Below are positions 8,790 through 15,846 of a DNA stretch of 22,627 nucleotides, in pieces. The notes below the pieces were generated by a model that saw only the letters and a list, made by a program, of their open reading frames with translations, was not told where the DNA came from and searched no databases. A program made the translations under genes and the position numbers. The DNA comes from a virus. The DNA lies in the IMG/VR virus record IMGVR_UViG_3300005882_000024, positions 1-22,627 of that record; one strand, written 5' to 3'. Each line of letters starts with the position of its first letter. The first letter of the stretch is position 1.

Positions 8790-10445
8790 TTAGAAATCAG
8801 AAGGTGGAGAGTTGGTAATATAGAAGTCGCTAGCAACGAAATTGAGAGTCCTAGTAGAAGTAGTTTTGAGTTCTGCGCCGGAATCGGTATTGTTTATCAT
8901 TAATCTAGTAAACTTGTAAATCAGCTTTGTATTTCCATCTCTATCTAAAATCTCTACATAAAGATTCCGGGTATCAGCCGATTCAAGAAAATCATATTCG
9001 TCTATTGCTGTATCAGTAAGTATGGCGTTGTAAATATCTTCGATGTTCTCTGTTTCATCTAAGGTAATGTCACACGTTACATCCGCCGGCAACTGGGTGA
9101 CAAGCAGGTATGCTCCCTTAGAACCTAGTTCCTGACGACTATCTACATTAAAGTTCACATTAGCATTTGCCGAAGATATTCCAATAATCCTGCTTCCTTT
9201 AGAAGCATAGCTGTCAGCTAAATAGATTTTAACCTGGTCTTTAAGTACCTGTTGTAGCAAACCATTTGGTTCTACGTCGGTAATATAGTTTACGTAATAA
9301 CCCTGTCCTAACTCTATACCACCAATATAAGTATAGTCGGCAGAAACACTTGTAGTGGGAGCAGAGACAAGAGTAAAACTTCCGGTGTCGTAGTCTATTG
9401 TTCCGCCATCCGATAGAGTCCCGTCACCATTGTCAGTAACGCTGGTAGTGCCATCGACAAGAATTGAAACTGATCCGGCGACTATGGGAGTCTCAGACAA
9501 TGTAAGGGTTGTATTTACACCATCTATAACACCGCTCGGAGTCTCGCCAGAAACATTAACTTCGGGCCCCTTGATAGTAGTGTCGTTTATTAAGGTTGCA
9601 CCACTTATAAGAGTCCCGTCACCAGCGCGAACGCTAACAAGATTAAGTGCTGGGTGAGATATTGTTAAATATCCGTCAATAGTACAACTTACCTGTTCGG
9701 TTAGGAGTTGACCGTAAAAGAGCGCAGGTCCATCAAGAGGTTGATCGTAAGTATAAACAACACTTACCATTGTAGGAGCTACACCTTCGTAACTCCCTAT
9801 ATTAATTGAGTTGCCTACACTAATAGAAGTAACATCTGTTATGTCTTTGCCGGCAATATCAGCTGGTTGTTCAGCTACTGCCTGGAGAATCTTGGTGGGT
9901 GTTTGCGCTAATTCTGCCACACCACTACTTACTTTAACTTTTCTTTCTACTATTGTAGCCGCTTTAGAACCTTTGAGGACTGTATATTGCAAACCCTGAA
10001 AAGAGAAAGTAATTGTACTAGAACCATCAACATTCCACGACCAGCCAATAGATGATAATGCACCGTCTTTAACTTCATAAGATTGGAGGATTTGTGGAGT
10101 AATATCCTTTATTTGGTTGCGCGCGATTGTAGAAAACACAAAATGCGAAGTTTTTTCCGCAAAGTCTTCGCTTGAAATGATCGTAGGTAAATCGTTTTCT
10201 GATAAATCATAAGAAAGGTCTTTGAGTAAAGCGAGATAGGGGTACAAAGACCCCATCTCGCGCACCCTAAGAGTTACATCTGTTTGCATTTCTTCAGGAA
10301 TGGTATTGCTTGCTGTATATGAACCAAGTTCTTCGGGTCTTGTTGAAATTATACGAGGTGATGCACGCACCTGCTCAGACCTATACATATTATGCCCGTT
10401 AACAAAAGGTCTGAATTGCTGTTGTTGTATTACAGTTGTACTCAT
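8790..10445 (-). CDS. Tail tube protein paralogue 2, carrying an extra inserted domain
   Basis: This 551-residue protein is probably a major subunit of the tail shaft. It is co-linear with the 471-residue protein encoded just upstream. The first 50 residues share 29 identities, and the last 140 or so are more similar still (motifs SYASKG, ISSANAN, RQELGSK, QLPADVTCD, TRNLYVEIL, TDSGAELKTT). The main difference is a 74-residue domain at residues 300-373, nearly identical to one in a head decoration protein of this phage. Residues about 245-298 form another small beta segment shared with the paralogue. The sequence is almost all beta, and the C-terminal pattern (NLYVEIL, then LIYKF, then LNFVASDFYI) suits a tube beta-barrel. 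The ribosome site AAGGAGG lies 8-9 bases before ATG. A terminator-like hairpin follows the stop. A sheath role is less likely because no small separate tube gene follows. Family identity is inferred from position and fold pattern. Confidence 0.72.
   Translation of the reverse strand: MSTTVIQQQQFRPFVNGHNMYRSEQVRASPRIISTRPEELGSYTASNTIPEEMQTDVTLRVREMGSLYPYLALLKDLSYDLSENDLPTIISSEDFAEKTSHFVFSTIARNQIKDITPQILQSYEVKDGALSSIGWSWNVDGSSTITFSFQGLQYTVLKGSKAATIVERKVKVSSGVAELAQTPTKILQAVAEQPADIAGKDITDVTSISVGNSINIGSYEGVAPTMVSVVYTYDQPLDGPALFYGQLLTEQVSCTIDGYLTISHPALNLVSVRAGDGTLISGATLINDTTIKGPEVNVSGETPSGVIDGVNTTLTLSETPIVAGSVSILVDGTTSVTDNGDGTLSDGGTIDYDTGSFTLVSAPTTSVSADYTYIGGIELGQGYYVNYITDVEPNGLLQQVLKDQVKIYLADSYASKGSRIIGISSANANVNFNVDSRQELGSKGAYLLVTQLPADVTCDITLDETENIEDIYNAILTDTAIDEYDFLESADTRNLYVEILDRDGNTKLIYKFTRLMINNTDSGAELKTTSTRTLNFVASDFYITNSPPSDF
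9327..9548 (-). other. Mobile-looking 74-residue beta domain inserted in tail tube paralogue 2
   Basis: Residues 300-373 (from GETPSG to DYTY) are absent from the 471-residue paralogue, which passes directly through this point. They align without gaps to residues 128-201 of the 224-residue decoration protein, with 51 of 74 identical. The centre is almost invariant (SILVDGTTS, TDNGDGTLSDGGT). The pattern (DGVN-T, then PIVAG-SILVDG, TDNGDG, YxTG, DY) resembles small beta-sandwich domains that I recall from many phage virion proteins, but I cannot assign a named family. Over the best-conserved 68 bases the two DNA copies are only about 70% identical, mostly by synonymous change. Confidence 0.88.
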
Positions 10446-10475
10446 ATTATTCCCCTCCTTTTAGTTTAGAATCAA

Positions 10476-11891
10476 TCAAAAGTCAGCAGCAGGAGAGGAG
10501 GTTATGTAAAAGTCAGAAGCAGTAAAATTAAGAGTTCTAGTGGCTGTGGTCTTAAGTTCAGCACCAGAATCTGTGGTATTGAGCATGAGTTGGGGGAATT
10601 TGTAAACAAGCTGAACGTTGCCATTGTTGTCCAAAATTTCTACATAGAGATTTCTGGTGTCATCAACTTGCAGGAAATCGTATTCGTCTGAAGGGCTATT
10701 TCCCATAATAGCGTCATAGATAGCTTCGACATTTTCGGTTTCGTCAAGCGTAAGATCACAAGTGACGTCAGCAGGCAACTGAGTGATAGCAAGGTATGGA
10801 TCTTTACTACCAAGTTCTTGCCTGTTATCGGTGTTAAAGTTAGCGTTGGCATTAGCTGAAGAAACACCTATAAGCCTATCTCCCTTTGACGCATAGCTAG
10901 GCGCAAGGAATATTCTTGCCTGACTCTTAAGAGTCTGGGTAAGCATACCAGGCATTTCTTCATCGGTTATATAGGTAACTACATAATCTGCAGCAGCAAA
11001 AACCGCATCAGAAGTAACTGTAGTGCCACTAATTGAATTTGAAGTACCAAAAAGAGCACCATTTGCATCTCTTATACTTATAAGGTTTATACCATTGTGA
11101 GATACAGTGACAGTATTTGACACCCCGTCACCTGTAACGGTTTCAGAAACAACTCTTCCGTAGAAGAGCGCAGGATCGCCATCTTGCTGATCAAATGTAT
11201 AAAGAACACTTATGGATGTAGGAGCTACACCGTTGTATGTGCCAACGTTAATATTGGCGCCTGAAGCAATGGAACAAACGTCGGTTATATCTTCGTCAGC
11301 AATGGAAGAAGGAGCTTCTGCTACAACCTTCAATATTTTGGTGGGTGCAAAAGCAAGAGTTGCTACTCCACTACTAACGCCTACGCTATGTTCAAGCAAA
11401 GGCGCAGCCTTAGTTCCTTTGTGAACAATGTAGGATGAACCCTGGAAAGAGAAATTGATAGTACTTGAGCCGTCGACAGCCCAAGACCAACCTATACTAT
11501 TAAGAGAAGCTTTATTAACAAAGTAGTTCTTGAAAATTACAGGTGTTATATCGCCAATTTCAGCTCTTGCAATACGCGGGAAAACAAAAGTTGTTCTTTT
11601 TTCAGCGAAATCGGCGCTTGAAATAGTTGTGGGAAGGCCAGCTTCCTCAAGATCGTAGTTGATGTCTTTGATCAAGGCAAGGTAGGGATAAAGGATTCCC
11701 TGTTCTCTTACCCTGAGCGATACATCGGATTGTATTTCCTCGACAAAGGAATTTCCGGGAGTGTAAGCACCAAGTTCTTCCGAACGTGTGGAAATTACCC
11801 GGGCAGTCGCCCTTGCCTGTTCAGCTCTATATATATTATGTCCATTTGCAAAAGGACGTATCTGCTTCTGTTGAAGCGGTTCATACGGCAT
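10476..11891 (-). CDS. Tail tube protein paralogue 1 (plain form)
   Basis: This 471-residue, mostly beta protein is the likely major tail tube subunit. ATG at 11891 follows a GAGGAGG site by about 8 bases, and only 13 bases separate it from the preceding gene. Residues 1-240 and 305-471 align along the whole of the next gene's product and probably form the tube domain. Residues about 245-300 (starting near TVTGDGVSN) look like a small extra beta domain that interrupts it, comparable in role to the Ig-like domain of lambda gpV. That comparison is architectural, not a sequence match. The C-terminal part has conserved blocks RQELGSK, QLPADVTCD, TRNLYVEIL and SGAELKTT. It lacks the 74-residue insertion of its paralogue. 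Position between the head-tail joining genes and the chaperone/tape measure genes is the usual place for the major tail protein. Confidence 0.75.
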   Translation of the reverse strand: MPYEPLQQKQIRPFANGHNIYRAEQARATARVISTRSEELGAYTPGNSFVEEIQSDVSLRVREQGILYPYLALIKDINYDLEEAGLPTTISSADFAEKRTTFVFPRIARAEIGDITPVIFKNYFVNKASLNSIGWSWAVDGSSTINFSFQGSSYIVHKGTKAAPLLEHSVGVSSGVATLAFAPTKILKVVAEAPSSIADEDITDVCSIASGANINVGTYNGVAPTSISVLYTFDQQDGDPALFYGRVVSETVTGDGVSNTVTVSHNGINLISIRDANGALFGTSNSISGTTVTSDAVFAAADYVVTYITDEEMPGMLTQTLKSQARIFLAPSYASKGDRLIGVSSANANANFNTDNRQELGSKDPYLAITQLPADVTCDLTLDETENVEAIYDAIMGNSPSDEYDFLQVDDTRNLYVEILDNNGNVQLVYKFPQLMLNTTDSGAELKTTATRTLNFTASDFYITSSPAADF

Positions 11892-11904
11892 TTAACTTCC
11901 CTCC

Positions 11905-12621
11905 TCAAAGAGCATTTATTTGAATTATTGCTTTGTGGGCATTAATGTCCATACCCGGAAGGCTCGTGTCCCTATAAGAAAGAGCTCGGGGGACAAGAGC
12001 GTCGGTAGCAGAATAAACGAAAGAATCATTAATAAAAGCAAGTCCTGTAGATTTGTCCCACAGAACAGGTTCTGTAGTAAGATCCATAATAGGGATTTTG
12101 TTTCGGTATAGATCGATTATCCAATCAGCCATTTCGCTTTTCTCTAAATTATTAGAAGCTATAATGTCTAGTTGGATAAAGGGATTGCTTTGAATCAGTC
12201 CGCCACCAAGTTCGCCGCCAGATATTTTTGATGACGGAACAGAAACAGCAAAAAAAGGCATAACCGCTTTAAGAGCTTCTGCGGATAATGTGTAAGAAAA
12301 GTGGTACTCTAGCACTGCATACTTAGGTTTATAGAATGAAATAGTTACCTTGTCGGTAGGCTGTGCTATGCCCGTGAGGTCGAATATTCCACTCAATGGG
12401 GCATAACGCACATAAGAAGTTTCAACGCCATTCACCAAAACCGTGGGGATAAAGGAATTGCCGTTGACATCTATATAAATCGAGTGAAATGGTGTAGGGG
12501 TTTGCCAAAAATTATCACCAAGATAGTTGGCTTCCTCTTCTTTAATCTCGTATAATCCGGCATTCATAACTTGATATTGTAAATCATAATAAACGCTTTT
12601 AAGTATGGAGGTTGTATTCAT
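11905..12621 (-). CDS. Probable tail terminator or tail completion protein
   Basis: A 238-residue protein of mixed alpha/beta character. ATG is preceded by AGGAGGG, and it follows the previous gene by 11 bases. The N-terminus is helical (SILKSVYYDLQYQVM). A beta-rich middle follows (TVLVNGVETSYVRYAPL), then VTISFYKPKYAVLEYHFSY. The later part (QLDIIASNNLEKSEMADWI, then IDLYRNKIPIMDL) has the strand-helix-strand look of tail terminators. The gene just before the major tail protein commonly encodes the terminator that caps the tube and docks it to the head. I assign it by position and pattern and see no unique motif. A neck protein of another kind is possible. Confidence 0.5.
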   Translation of the reverse strand: MNTTSILKSVYYDLQYQVMNAGLYEIKEEEANYLGDNFWQTPTPFHSIYIDVNGNSFIPTVLVNGVETSYVRYAPLSGIFDLTGIAQPTDKVTISFYKPKYAVLEYHFSYTLSAEALKAVMPFFAVSVPSSKISGGELGGGLIQSNPFIQLDIIASNNLEKSEMADWIIDLYRNKIPIMDLTTEPVLWDKSTGLAFINDSFVYSATDALVPRALSYRDTSLPGMDINAHKAIIQINAL

Positions 12622-12632
12622 TTAAAACCCTC

Positions 12633-13298
12633 CTATCGCTTTTCCGCAGCCTTAGTCCTTAGAATTGCCGCAAACTTTTCTTTCATTCTTTTTGCCGCCA
12701 TCGCCCACGAACTTCTTAATAAAGGATATGCAGGAACAACCGAAGGTTTTCCGCCCATAAAAGGAGAAAATGAGAAAAATGTTAATGGTTTTCCAGCAGC
12801 TGGGCCCGAAATAATATCGCCTATTGTTTTGTGCCAGACGAAAGTTGCTTGTGTTGGAATGTCAAGCGACATTAATCCGAAAGCTTCGACATACTGACCG
12901 AATTCTAAGGCGCGCCAATATGGCACTGGCCTCTGAAGCGAATATTCTATAGAACGAATTTCGCCAGCCATATCAGTGTACACAACATTCTTAGGGCCTG
13001 TGTCTGAAGTTTTTGAATCTAATGTGGCAACATTTCCCCAAGCTAAGCCAAACTGTAATCCGCTGGCGCTAAAAACTACCGATTCTTCATTGATAGCCTC
13101 AAGATATTGATTGAATACATATTGAAAATACGGTTTGATTTTTGGTGTTTCGTCTAAAACTAATTCAGGGTTTTTAAAAGCCCGCTTCAATGTATCTGTA
13201 GCTTCTTTTGCTGAATCTTTGAATTCAGAGCGGACGTTTTCAAGAAATTTTAGAAAATTTTCTTTGCCGTGGGCTTCTACTTTAACTTTAAGCTTCAT
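12633..13298 (-). CDS. HK97 gp10-like head-tail joining / minor tail protein
   Basis: A 221-residue protein. Its ATG overlaps the previous gene's TGA (ATGA, 13298-13295), so translational coupling is likely. The N-terminus has a strand then a long charged helix (residues 5-42: KVKVEAHGKENFLKFLENV). The middle has YWRALEFGQ (127-135) and the C-terminal part has PAYPLLRSSW (189-198), followed by a basic helix (MAAKRMKEKFAAIL). The combination of an aromatic 'W-x-ALEFG' segment and a late 'P-x-x-PLLR-x-x-W' segment is typical of gp10/minor-tail-U-type proteins in the head-tail junction clusters of siphophages and prophages. It is longer than the usual 110-150 residues because of added middle segments. 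Position between a putative stopper and a putative tail terminator agrees. Confidence 0.6.
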   Translation of the reverse strand: MKLKVKVEAHGKENFLKFLENVRSEFKDSAKEATDTLKRAFKNPELVLDETPKIKPYFQYVFNQYLEAINEESVVFSASGLQFGLAWGNVATLDSKTSDTGPKNVVYTDMAGEIRSIEYSLQRPVPYWRALEFGQYVEAFGLMSLDIPTQATFVWHKTIGDIISGPAAGKPLTFFSFSPFMGGKPSVVPAYPLLRSSWAMAAKRMKEKFAAILRTKAAEKR

Positions 13299-13726
13299 GC
13301 CAACCGCCTCGCATGAATTAAGAGGCCTATTGGTTGGCTACTATTACCCACGGGAATAATGCTCGCTACTTCATACTTGGCGCTATGTTTTGCGCCGCCT
13401 GCCCATTCATCTAATATTTCAAATTCTTTAATCGAAGACCAATCTACATTCATTAAAGAAGAGTCGGATTTTATCATTATTACAGAGTCGCCTTGCATAA
13501 CCCTTAAAGGTGCTAATATTTCAGGTTCAAAAGCGCCTTCAGGAACCTTTACGGCTGTATCAGTGACAACTGTTTCGGTAGGCGTTGCTCCAAAAGCATA
13601 GTTGGTATTAGTTACCGGCGGCTTTTTAACGGAGATGGTAACTGAATAAAGGGAAGAAAACACAGAATAAACAGAAGAAAAAGCGTCTTCCAAAAGTGTA
13701 CTGAGGTTGATCGCGTCTATATTCAT
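13295..13726 (-). CDS. Putative head closure / stopper-type connector protein
   Basis: A 143-residue protein with an amphipathic N-terminal helix (residues 5-28: AINLSTLLEDAFSSVYSVF) followed by beta-rich sequence (AVKVPEGAFEPEILAPLRVM, DSVIMIKSDS, AKYEVASIIPV, IGLLIHARRL). Small beta-barrel proteins in this slot are usually head-completion stoppers (lambda FII or SPP1 gp16 type). The ribosome site is weak (GGCGG about 9 bases before ATG), and the start lies 11 bases after the stop of the gene before it, so it may depend on coupling. Its end overlaps the next gene by four bases. The role is inferred from order and fold pattern only. Confidence 0.45.
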   Translation of the reverse strand: MNIDAINLSTLLEDAFSSVYSVFSSLYSVTISVKKPPVTNTNYAFGATPTETVVTDTAVKVPEGAFEPEILAPLRVMQGDSVIMIKSDSSLMNVDWSSIKEFEILDEWAGGAKHSAKYEVASIIPVGNSSQPIGLLIHARRLA

Positions 13727-13737
13727 GGCATCACCGC

Positions 13738-14133
13738 CTAATATTTAACAACTATACCGAAACCCAATAGCCGTTTTTTTAATTCTTTAAGCTTTTGTGT
13801 ATGCTTTTCTATTTCTTTGTCTACGGTATTTTTGGGGTTCTGTGCAACTGCAAGTGTACCAATAGAGACACGTTGCGCGCCTGGAATCTGCGAAGCAACT
13901 TCACGCACAATATTTAATACTACCGTAAGTGCTATGTACAGCTTAGCAAGGCTAGTCTGGGCTGAATTTATGACAAGTGAGTCATTTGAAATCGTTGCTA
14001 TTTTCTCGGGTATTTCTATTACAGCTTCTTCTATACGAGAAGCTATTGTTTCATCAGGTTCATCAGAGATGTATTTCATCGCTTTCCGACGAACAATCTC
14101 TATAATATCCTGTATGTTAGAATCTATGATCAT
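13738..14133 (-). CDS. Putative head-tail connector (adaptor-type) protein
   Basis: A 131-residue protein, mostly helical. Residues 1-20 form a helix (IQDIIEIVRRKAMKYI). Residues 30-48 and 60-85 form further helices (SLAKLYIALTVVLNIVREV), and the C-terminus is a basic helix (KLKELKKRLLGFG). All-helical proteins of this size two genes after the major capsid protein are commonly the adaptor ring that extends the portal (HK97 gp6 or SPP1 gp15 type). The start has a G-rich site (GGGGGGAAG) just before ATG, and the following CCCC could pair with it, so translation might be somewhat restrained. There is no diagnostic motif, so the assignment is positional. Confidence 0.42.
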   Translation of the reverse strand: MIIDSNIQDIIEIVRRKAMKYISDEPDETIASRIEEAVIEIPEKIATISNDSLVINSAQTSLAKLYIALTVVLNIVREVASQIPGAQRVSIGTLAVAQNPKNTVDKEIEKHTQKLKELKKRLLGFGIVVKY

Positions 14134-14152
14134 GGGGCTTCCCCCCGTCTAA

Positions 14153-14545
14153 TCATTTCTTTTTGTTCTGTTTCTTATTTTTGTTACTCTTTGGCCGCCC
14201 AGGTCGTTTAGGAGACTGTTTTTTATCCTTTTTATCTTCCTTCTTCGTTTCTTCTTTAGGTTTTTCATCCTTTACTTCCTCGAGTCTTTCCTCATCTGCT
14301 TCTTTGGGCGCAACTTCTTTTACTTCAACAACTTCCGAAGTAACCATGACGGCTTTCTGTACAACCTCGTCTTCAACTGTAATTTCTTTATCGCAGCGCT
14401 CAAATATTCCATCAGCCAAAGCTTTGTCTATTCTTTTTTTGTATCGCTTATACCAATATTCAGAAACATAAACTTCTTTGTCGGGCGGGAAAAGAATCCA
14501 TCCTACTTTCCTATATTCCTTCTTTACATTCTTTAAAATCATCAC
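14153..14545 (-). CDS. Small virion-region protein with lysine-rich, AT-hook-like C-terminus
   Basis: A 130-residue protein with GTG at 14545 and an alternative ATG directly after it at 14542. AGGGAGG lies 7 bases before the GTG. The start overlaps the previous stop (GTGA), so coupling is likely. Residues 1-55 look folded (KKEYRKVGWILFPPDKEVYV, then a basic helix). Residues 56-75 are beta-like. Residues 76-110 alternate Glu and Lys runs, and the tail is very basic with KRPGRPK at 113-119, close to the AT-hook core (R/P-GRP). The C-terminus ends in lysines. This suggests a disordered nucleic-acid-binding tail, which would be odd for a connector. Possible roles are a capsid-interior DNA-contacting protein or an unstructured linker. 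I do not recognise the family. Confidence 0.6.
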   Translation of the reverse strand: MMILKNVKKEYRKVGWILFPPDKEVYVSEYWYKRYKKRIDKALADGIFERCDKEITVEDEVVQKAVMVTSEVVEVKEVAPKEADEERLEEVKDEKPKEETKKEDKKDKKQSPKRPGRPKSNKNKKQNKKK

Positions 14546-14823
14546 TCTTCATCCTCCCTTTTTAAAAAAGCTTTCTTTACCAACGAATAGACATACTTTC
14601 CGTCATTTCGGAAAAGGAAAAAGCAAAGGTCTTTAAGTTTAAGTACTTTAGAAGTTTCCCAGAAACATTGTTCTATCGGAACTCTATTGCATTTTTCTTC
14701 TAAGCGCGGGAGATCAAGCGCTATCAAATCAAGATGAGTGTCTACAAAAGATTCGGGTATATCACGCGCCTTGCAGGCTTCTTTTATTATCCCTATCATT
14801 GCGTCAATTTTCTTCTTCAACAC
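14542..14823 (-). CDS. Hypothetical small helical protein after the major capsid gene
   Basis: About 93 residues from a GTG at 14823. An upstream in-frame GTG at 14829 would sit only one base from the AGGAGG site, whereas the 14823 GTG is 7 bases from it, so I prefer the latter. The protein is helical and basic at both ends, with four cysteines (17, 45, 53, 67 from this start) but no CxxC pair. Segments include DAMIGIIKEACKARDIPESF and KDLCFFLFRNDGKYVYSLV. It lies directly after the capsid terminator, in the first slot of the connector cluster, and its stop overlaps the next start. I do not recognise it. Confidence 0.6.
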   Translation of the reverse strand: MLKKKIDAMIGIIKEACKARDIPESFVDTHLDLIALDLPRLEEKCNRVPIEQCFWETSKVLKLKDLCFFLFRNDGKYVYSLVKKAFLKREDEE

Positions 14824-14841
14824 AATCACGCCTCCTTCATT

Positions 14842-14873
14842 AAAAAAGGGAAAGGGGGATTAACCCCCTACCC
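14842..14873 (-). terminator. Rho-independent terminator directly after the major capsid gene
   Basis: Three bases past the capsid TGA, the minus strand reads GGGTAGGGGG, loop TTAAT, CCCCCTTTCCC, then TTTTTTA. The five-G/five-C stem plus one A-T pair is extended by GGG/CCC across a small internal loop. Six Ts follow at 14847-14842. With genes on the same strand continuing at 14823, it is probably an intra-operon attenuator that gives more capsid than connector mRNA. Confidence 0.75.
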
Positions 14874-14875
14874 TA

Positions 14876-15805
14876 TCAGAGGGTAACTTTGTAGAATCTA
14901 AGAGGATCAAAGATACCCATTGCAACTCTTCTTGCACCGCGGTATCCGATCAAGTATTCTTTCCTTCTGTCTTCGAGTTGAAGAACGTCGGTCTGGCCTC
15001 TCTGCCATACTTTTCCATGAGCCCCATCAGCATAAATGAAGTAAATGGTGTTAGTGGGGAAGGTCGTAACCAAATCACCATCACGTGCAGAAGTGGAAAC
15101 TTTCTCTATCTTTCCAGACCAGAAGTAGCTAAGTTCTTTCCCGTTGTAATTCTTAAGTGCATCCATTTTCAAGGCTTCAATCGTTGAGTGTTCAGCAAGC
15201 ATTACTATCTTTGTTTCGTCAATAAGTCCTTTATCAACAAAATAGCTAACAACATTTCTAAGGTTGTCAATTGTGATTGCTGCCCATGAAGTGCTGTTGC
15301 CGTATTCAGCACTAATGGCCGACTCAAGAAGCGACAACCAGTCTTTATCTTCTTTATAGAGCAAGTTGTTGAGCAGCGTGGTTCTTGCTCTTCTTCTCTG
15401 ATCAAGAGCCCCCTGAAGGACAAAGGATTCAGGAACATAAGCATTTCCAGCAAGAATGTATTCGGGGAATACGGTGTAACCTGGCTGAGCAAGAGTCTTC
15501 TGAGGAGCGGCACCAAACTGAGTCATGTAGATGATAGGTACTTTTTCTTGTTCAGAATCGTTGTAGAAACCAGGCAATACACTGGGGTCAGTTATTGTCT
15601 GGAACTCAAAGAGCCTTCTGGCATAACCAATGTTAATTGAATTTATAGAAACCTTGTCGGTGACAGTTGCGGCTTCCTTCTTCGTAAGCCTTTCGGTATC
15701 TTCGTCAATGGCACTAGCCATGTCCTGGCAATTCAAAATTATTGCTTCTCTATCACCCTCGGCGGTTTTTCTATAAAGGGTTTTAAGTTCTTCTAAACTT
15801 GGCAT
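14876..15805 (-). CDS. Major capsid protein (HK97-like fold inferred)
   Basis: This 309-residue protein probably forms the procapsid lattice. ATG at 15805 follows AAAGGAGG by about 9 bases. The helical N-terminus (LEELKTLYRKTAEG) could be a short delta-like or contact arm. The middle resembles capsid proteins of this class: a beta region (INSINIGYARRLFEFQTI, APQKTLAQPGYTVFPEY), then a spine-helix-like segment (DKDWLSLLESAISAEYGNS) and ALKMDALKNYNG. The C-terminal beta strands (VVTTFPTNTIYFIYAD-type, then GYRGARRVAMGIFD) fit the axial domain. Order (portal, protease/scaffold, decoration, capsid) and the strong terminator right after it support the call. I see no catalytic or cross-linking residue that I can assign. 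Confidence 0.82.
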   Translation of the reverse strand: MPSLEELKTLYRKTAEGDREAIILNCQDMASAIDEDTERLTKKEAATVTDKVSINSINIGYARRLFEFQTITDPSVLPGFYNDSEQEKVPIIYMTQFGAAPQKTLAQPGYTVFPEYILAGNAYVPESFVLQGALDQRRRARTTLLNNLLYKEDKDWLSLLESAISAEYGNSTSWAAITIDNLRNVVSYFVDKGLIDETKIVMLAEHSTIEALKMDALKNYNGKELSYFWSGKIEKVSTSARDGDLVTTFPTNTIYFIYADGAHGKVWQRGQTDVLQLEDRRKEYLIGYRGARRVAMGIFDPLRFYKVTL

Positions 15806-15846
15806 TATGCGAACCTCCTTTAGCTTATTCGGTTTTCAGATATAAA

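Noticed and set aside
10640-10867. A second minus-strand open frame inside the first tail tube gene
   Set aside because: It is an out-of-frame shadow within a well-supported gene, with Thr/Leu-rich composition and no ribosome site.
8790-11891. Possibility that the two large tail proteins are a contractile sheath and its tube
   Set aside because: They are paralogues of each other over the whole length, and no small separate tube protein follows. The pattern fits two tube subunits better, although this is not proved.
14118-14146. GGGG/CCCC pairing just before the 14133 start as a regulatory hairpin
   Set aside because: The stem is only four base pairs and overlaps a G-rich ribosome site; chance pairing is as likely.
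15205-15516. A 103-codon minus-strand frame inside the capsid gene
   Set aside because: Out-of-frame shadow of the capsid gene; no ribosome site, and the sequence is unlike any protein pattern.
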